Part shown: positions 60,098 to 64,000 of the stretch, piece after piece
Numbering within the stretch: the stretch's first letter is position 1
Layout: each line of letters begins with the position of its first letter
DNA from: Paracoccus sp. R12_2
Lineage (GTDB): Bacteria > Pseudomonadota > Alphaproteobacteria > Rhodobacterales > Rhodobacteraceae
Reading direction: 5' to 3'
Assembly: GCF_017744015.1 (NCBI RefSeq)
Contig: NZ_JAGHRA010000008.1
Span: 62,001-126,000, forward strand
Length of the DNA stretch: 64,000 nucleotides
Position numbers and translations under genes: made by a program
Notes under the pieces: model-generated
Told to the model about the DNA's origin: nothing
The model's database searches: none
The model's input: only the letters and a program-made list of their open reading frames with translations

Positions 60098-61150
60098 ATG
60101 AAAAGACTTCTCGCCGGTGCTCCGCACCGGGCGATCGATGCCGCGCGCCTTGCGTCGGCGAACGATCTTGTGCGCCGCACCCTGTCGCAGCACGGTCTGA
60201 TGCAGGATGTCGGCGGGTCGGTGATGTCCGGCCTACCCGACGCGATGCTGCGGCATGCGGGCGCAGCCCCCGCGGCGGCACCGTTGGTACCCGGGGCCAG
60301 TTTCACCGATGAACGGTTCACCTGCGATGCGGGCAGCCGCGAATACCTGATCTATGTGCCTGCCAGTGCAACAAATGGTGCCAGCGGTGTCGTGATGATG
60401 CTGCATGGATGCACGCAGACACATCGCGATTTCGCGACTGGAACCGGAATGAACGCCTTGGCCGAAACGCATGGGCTCATCGTCGTCTATCCGCAGCAAT
60501 CGCGTGGCGACAACGCGCAATCCTGCTGGAACTGGTTCAGCCCGGGGGATCAGCGGCGCGGACGGGGCGAGCCTGCGATCCTGGCAGGGATGGCGGCGCA
60601 CGTGGCCGCGCAGCATTCCGTGCCGGCGGGGCGGACATACGTGGCGGGCTTGTCGGCGGGGGCGGCGATGGCGGTCATTCTGGGCCAGACCTATGACGAT
60701 GTCTTCGCGGCCATCGGGGTGCATTCGGGCCTTCCATTCGGCGCCGCGAAGGATGTGTCCTCGGCCTTTGCGGCCATGGCCGGAAACGCGCCCGAGATGC
60801 GTCCCCGCCACACGGCGGATCGTGTCCCGCGCACCATCGTCTTTCACGGCGACGCCGATCACACCGTTCATCTGTCCAACGGTAGGCGGATTGCGGATGA
60901 CGTTGTCAGCGCGGGTCCGCGGCAGACGCTGGCAAGGACGGAAGAAGGCCAGCGCAACGGGCGTCGGTTCACCCGCGACATCACCGAGACCGCAGACGGC
61001 GTGGCGTTGCTGGAATCCTGGACGATCGGCGGGCTGGGCCATGCTTGGTCGGGCGGACAGGTCGGCGGTTCTTATACCGATCCGGCTGGCCCTGACGCCA
61101 GCGCCGAAATGGTTCGATTCTTCCTTCAGCAGCCCGAGAACGGAGCCTGA
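60098..61150 (+). CDS. PHB depolymerase-family esterase (LpqC-like)
   Basis: A 350-residue alpha/beta hydrolase. The oxyanion region is VVMMLHGCTQTHRDFATGTGMN, the nucleophile S186 is in the box GLSAGAAMA, the acid is D252 in VFHGDADHTV, and the base is H315 in GLGHAWSGG. This is the esterase/PHB-depolymerase family (LpqC-like). No signal peptide is visible, so it would act inside the cell on polyhydroxyalkanoate or small phenolic/acyl esters. It follows a CopG-type regulator and is followed after one base by the C45 gene. Confidence 0.87.
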   Translation: MKRLLAGAPHRAIDAARLASANDLVRRTLSQHGLMQDVGGSVMSGLPDAMLRHAGAAPAAAPLVPGASFTDERFTCDAGSREYLIYVPASATNGASGVVMMLHGCTQTHRDFATGTGMNALAETHGLIVVYPQQSRGDNAQSCWNWFSPGDQRRGRGEPAILAGMAAHVAAQHSVPAGRTYVAGLSAGAAMAVILGQTYDDVFAAIGVHSGLPFGAAKDVSSAFAAMAGNAPEMRPRHTADRVPRTIVFHGDADHTVHLSNGRRIADDVVSAGPRQTLARTEEGQRNGRRFTRDITETADGVALLESWTIGGLGHAWSGGQVGGSYTDPAGPDASAEMVRFFLQQPENGA

Positions 61151-61151
61151 G

Positions 61152-62309
61152 ATGACCGCTATGTCACTGACTTTCGATGCCGTGAACGAGGCATTGCCAG
61201 GGCCGAAATGGCGTGCCCGCTGGGACAGGTCCTGGCCCGCATACGAGGCCTGGTTCGTCGCCCGCGGCGGCGATGACGGTCCTTCGCGCGCCGAGTGCCG
61301 GGCGGCGTTGAAACATCATATGCCGGAATTGCTGCCGGTCTATGATCGCCTTGTCCTGATTGCCGGCGGATCTGACCGGGCGGCGCGGTTCCTGGCAACG
61401 TGGAACCCGCCGCGCTATCTTGGCGGATGTTCTCTGGCGGCACTTTCCGACGGGGTCGAGACGCGCCTGGTCCGGAACTATGACCTGTCGCCCGACCTGA
61501 ACGAAGGGCTTTTGCTGCGCAGCGAATGGACCGGGCGGCCCGTCATGGGAATGGTCGAATTCATCTGGGGCCTGTCTGACGGGATCAACGCGGCGGGGCT
61601 TTGCGTGGCGCTGGCCTATGGTGGCCGATCCCAGACCGGCAGTGGATTCGGCATCACCACAATCCTGCGCTATGTTCTGGAAACCTGCGAGACCGTGGGC
61701 CAGGCCCTTGCGGTATTGGCCCGCGTGCCGTCCCACATGGCCTATAATGTCGTGCTGGCAGACGCTGGCGGTCGGACGGCCAGTGTCGAGCTGTCGCCCG
61801 GTGGCGGCGCAAAGGTGATGCCCGGTGCGATCGCGACGAACCACCAGCATGGCACCCAGCCTGCGGATCGTGCTGCGTTCACGAGGTCGCACCAGCGCCA
61901 CGAACATCTGGCTGGCCTTTCGATCCGACCGTCGGAAATGCTGGATGATTTCCTGCTGCCGCCGTTGCGGCAGAATCGATACGCCGAGGGGTTCGGGACG
62001 CTGTTCACCGCCGAATACGATCCGGGCGCAGGCAGGCTTTGCCTTGCGTGGCCCGAAGAACGCTGGACGCAGACCTTGTCGGATTTCCGCGAGGGATGTC
62101 GCGAAATTCGCTATGATGCCGCGACAGCAGCCCCGGTTGCACCCGGCAGCCCATCGCCGGCAGTCGATTGGGCGCACGCGGCGCGGATCGATTGGAACAG
62201 GCTGGCGCAGGACTATGCGCGCGGGGCGGGCAGGGCAATACAGCACTATCTTCCGCAGTCGGCTGGGTCTGGTCGGTGCATCAGGGACGCGGGACGGGCC
62301 GCCGGGTAA
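61152..62309 (+). CDS. C45-family autoproteolytic acyltransferase/hydrolase
   Basis: A 385-residue Ntn-hydrolase-like protein. The candidate nucleophile after self-cleavage is C93 in YLGGCSLAAL, then TRLVRNYDLSPDL and GMSDGINAAGL-like LSDGINAAGLCVALAYGG; AIATNHQHG and RSHQRHEHL follow. The family includes isopenicillin-N acyltransferase and related amidases. About 92 residues precede the cysteine, so the pro-segment is longer than in many members. The natural amide substrate is unknown. I chose the ATG at 61152; longer upstream readings overlap the esterase gene. Confidence 0.8.
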   Translation: MTAMSLTFDAVNEALPGPKWRARWDRSWPAYEAWFVARGGDDGPSRAECRAALKHHMPELLPVYDRLVLIAGGSDRAARFLATWNPPRYLGGCSLAALSDGVETRLVRNYDLSPDLNEGLLLRSEWTGRPVMGMVEFIWGLSDGINAAGLCVALAYGGRSQTGSGFGITTILRYVLETCETVGQALAVLARVPSHMAYNVVLADAGGRTASVELSPGGGAKVMPGAIATNHQHGTQPADRAAFTRSHQRHEHLAGLSIRPSEMLDDFLLPPLRQNRYAEGFGTLFTAEYDPGAGRLCLAWPEERWTQTLSDFREGCREIRYDAATAAPVAPGSPSPAVDWAHAARIDWNRLAQDYARGAGRAIQHYLPQSAGSGRCIRDAGRAAG

Positions 62310-62418
62310 GACACGGCACTTGTGACGGCCCGAGCGTTGGACGGCAGTGATCACGGCGCCGATTCACGATTCATGTCTGGGTTGCGCCCGGCAGCAGCGT
62401 GCCGCACTTGGATGGCGT

Positions 62419-63852
62419 TCACCTGGCTGTGGATCGGGGTGATCCGGCAGGGCTCAGGGGATCGAGAACCCGGCCAGAATTCAGGATGTTGTTGGGGTCC
62501 AGCGCGATCTTCAGACGCTTCATCGTGTCGATCTCGGCCGCGCTGCGAGCCAGCGGCAGCCAGTGTTTCTTGTCCAGCCCGATCCCATGTTCGGCCGAGA
62601 TCGTTCCCCCGAAATTGCTGACCAGGTTCATCAGGCACGCGACCGTTTCTTCCTTTCGGGTCGTGCAGAAGACATAGTGAAGGTTGCCGTCGGCCAGATG
62701 GCCGAATGTCAGGAATCGGCTGGCGGGATCGATCTGCAACAGGCGTCGCCGGCTTTCATCCAGGAAGTCCGGAATTCGTCTGACCGGCACGCTGATATCG
62801 CCACTGGCCACGTTGTCCTGCCTGCGGACGTAATCGGCGCAGCTGTCGCGGATTTCCCACAGCGACAGGAACTCACGCATGGAATTCGCGATCACCGCAT
62901 CCAGAACCAGCCCGTCCTCGATCGCGTCTGACAGGCATTCCATGAAGGGGTCAGCCGCAGCTTCCTGACCCTGCTGCGACTGGATTTCCGCCAGCACGTA
63001 GATCGAACCCGCTGTTGCCAGAGGATCCGAGACACCCGCCGCTGCCGCCGCGCCATGATAGATGTCTTCGGTCATGAACTCGAATGCGGACAGGGTTTCA
63101 CCCAATTTCGACCGCAAACCTCGCAGCAGGATCATCGCGGCCTCGACCGATGGCATGACCAGAAGCGCGTTCGTTTCGAATTGTGGCTTGGCGTGCAGGG
63201 TCAGCAGCGCCCTTGTCACCACCCCCAACGTGCCCTCGCTGCCTACGAACAACTGCTTCAGGTCATAGCCGCTATTGTCCTTTTCCAGCCCGCGCATGCA
63301 CGACAGGACAGATCCGTCGGCCAATACGACCTCCAACCCGGCGACCTGAGCGCGCGTCATGCCATATCGGATCACCCGGTTTCCCCCTGCATTGGTGGCG
63401 ATGATCCCGCCGACCGTTGCAGTCCCGCGCGACCCGATATCCACGCCGAACATCAGGTTCGCCCCGTCGGCTGCATCCTGCACCCGTTGCAACGGCACGC
63501 CGGACCCGGCGACAATCGTCCTGCTTTGGGGATCCGGCGCATCCAGCCCCGTCATGCGTTCCAGCGACAGCACCGCTTCTTCGGGCTGGATCCTGTGGGC
63601 GCCCGACAGCCCGGTGCGGCCACCCTGGATGACCAGCCGTTGACGGGCATCATTGCAGGCCGCAAGCGCCGCCGAAAGCTCGGCCGTCGAGGAAGGCCGG
63701 ATCACGAACCGGGGCGGGGCGGAAAAGCGGGCGCGCCGATCTTCCTGATATCGCGGGTCTATCGCCGCGCCTGTCAGCAGCGCGGCAGGCGGCAGCATGC
63801 TGGAAAGGCGGGCGATCAGGTCCGCGTCGCAGGGCATGATGTCGTCTGGCAT
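62419..63852 (-). CDS. FAD-linked oxidase (GlcD/D-2-hydroxyacid dehydrogenase family)
   Basis: A 477-residue FAD-linked oxidase. The PCMH-type FAD domain shows FVIRPSSTAELSAALAACND, VIQGGRTGLSGAH and GGIIATNAGGNRVIRYGMTRAQVAGLEVVLADG. The C-terminal domain has FGHLADGNLHYVF, the metal/substrate-binding SAEHGIGLDKKHW, and LDPNNILNSGRVL. It resembles D-lactate and D-2-hydroxyglutarate dehydrogenases and the GlcD subunit of glycolate oxidase, which transfer electrons to quinone or ETF. No GlcE/GlcF partners are adjacent. It is divergent from the gene at the window's end. Confidence 0.9.
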   Translation of the reverse strand: MPDDIMPCDADLIARLSSMLPPAALLTGAAIDPRYQEDRRARFSAPPRFVIRPSSTAELSAALAACNDARQRLVIQGGRTGLSGAHRIQPEEAVLSLERMTGLDAPDPQSRTIVAGSGVPLQRVQDAADGANLMFGVDIGSRGTATVGGIIATNAGGNRVIRYGMTRAQVAGLEVVLADGSVLSCMRGLEKDNSGYDLKQLFVGSEGTLGVVTRALLTLHAKPQFETNALLVMPSVEAAMILLRGLRSKLGETLSAFEFMTEDIYHGAAAAAGVSDPLATAGSIYVLAEIQSQQGQEAAADPFMECLSDAIEDGLVLDAVIANSMREFLSLWEIRDSCADYVRRQDNVASGDISVPVRRIPDFLDESRRRLLQIDPASRFLTFGHLADGNLHYVFCTTRKEETVACLMNLVSNFGGTISAEHGIGLDKKHWLPLARSAAEIDTMKRLKIALDPNNILNSGRVLDPLSPAGSPRSTAR

Positions 63853-63958
63853 GGCGTGTTCCCCCTCTGACGGTCACAGGTTGTCTCTATTTTTATATTT
63901 GTCAAACCTTTTGCGTTTTGCCATGCTGGGCTGATCGGCAGCCGAGGGAAGGAACGCG

Positions 63959-64000
63959 ATGGCCCTGCACTATGACGAGATCGTTCGCGGCAGCCTGGCC
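63959..64000 (+). CDS. N-terminal start of an unidentified gene (window edge)
   Basis: Only 14 codons are visible, MALHYDEIVRGSLA, after a good ribosome-binding site (GGAAGGAA). It is divergent from the FAD-linked oxidase gene, with an AT-rich stretch (TTTTTATATTTGTC) between them. Position and sequence would fit a GntR-type regulator, but the fragment is too short to call. Confidence 0.45.
   Translation, partial: MALHYDEIVRGSLA

Noticed and set aside
1..64000. Search for tRNA, rRNA, riboswitch, transposase or integrase
   Set aside because: No cloverleaf, rRNA-like stretch, known riboswitch core or DDE/tyrosine recombinase motif was seen by eye. Small structured RNAs could be missed without a covariance-model search.

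Overview
The window is a GC-rich, gene-dense stretch of bacterial DNA. Gene content points to an alphaproteobacterium of the Rhodobacteraceae, most plausibly Paracoccus-like. The grounds are three solute-uptake systems of types abundant in that group (two TRAP operons, a ribose-type ABC operon and a taurine-type ABC operon), many LysR/GntR regulators each beside a catabolic operon, translational coupling through ATGA/TGATG overlaps, and a membrane-domain/flavoprotein fusion. I see no rRNA, tRNA, CRISPR, transposase or replication gene. Such a run of catabolic modules without housekeeping genes would suit a chromid or megaplasmid as well as a chromosome; that is inference.

Layout. (a) 1-1522: arsenic resistance operon on the minus strand, arsR-acr3-arsH (arsH cut by the window edge). 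(b) 1849-4917: DUF3179 protein, a thioredoxin-fold peroxiredoxin-like protein, a type II haloacid dehalogenase and a TetR regulator. (c) 4993-11273: a plus-strand operon with a VTT-membrane-domain/disulfide-reductase fusion, a CDP-alcohol phosphatidyltransferase and a YnjBCD-type ABC transporter, recalling the E. coli ydjXYZ-ynjABCDEF locus. It is followed by a DUF3047 protein, an EEP-fold phosphodiesterase and a SelD-N-terminus-like flavoprotein. (d) 14417-16539: SDR and SnoaL-like genes divergent from a LysR regulator. (e) 16527-26338: a nine-gene minus-strand catabolic operon (taurine-type ABC transporter, flavoprotein, class III CoA-transferase, crotonase, ferredoxin, DapA-family lyase, aldehyde dehydrogenase) divergent from its LysR regulator. 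(f) 26403-32845: a sugar-acid module (enolase-superfamily dehydratase, gluconate-5-dehydrogenase-like SDR, GntR regulator, TRAP transporter, gluconokinase).

(g) 33206-49405: a large divergon. To the left runs a ribose-type ABC transporter with two accessory genes. To the right runs a regulator built from a winged helix fused to an ABC substrate-binding domain, followed by an SDR, an M24-fold protein with an altered metal site, an acetoin-dehydrogenase-like E1 alpha/beta pair, an E2 split over two separate proteins, and an aldehyde dehydrogenase. Palindromes and direct repeats lie in the shared promoter region. My reading is that an imported polyol or ketol is oxidised by the SDR and cleaved by the TPP/lipoamide complex, with the aldehyde mopped up by the dehydrogenase. 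(h) 49448-51375: a small trimeric autotransporter with 252-bp tandem repeats plus a small exported protein. (i) 51605-59503: LysR, a D-glutamate-cyclase-family protein, a TRAP transporter, DUF2848 and PxpBCA, which looks like a 5-oxoproline/D-glutamate module. (j) 59657-63852: CopG regulator, PHB-depolymerase-like esterase, C45 acyltransferase/hydrolase and an FAD-linked 2-hydroxyacid oxidase, then the first codons of a further gene.

The most novel-looking parts are the helix-SBP regulator with its operators, the split E2 complex and its pathway, the CoA-transferase/lyase operon, the VTT-reductase/Ynj cluster, and the oxoproline module with DUF2848. All functional assignments come from reading motifs and family resemblance by eye; no database search was run.
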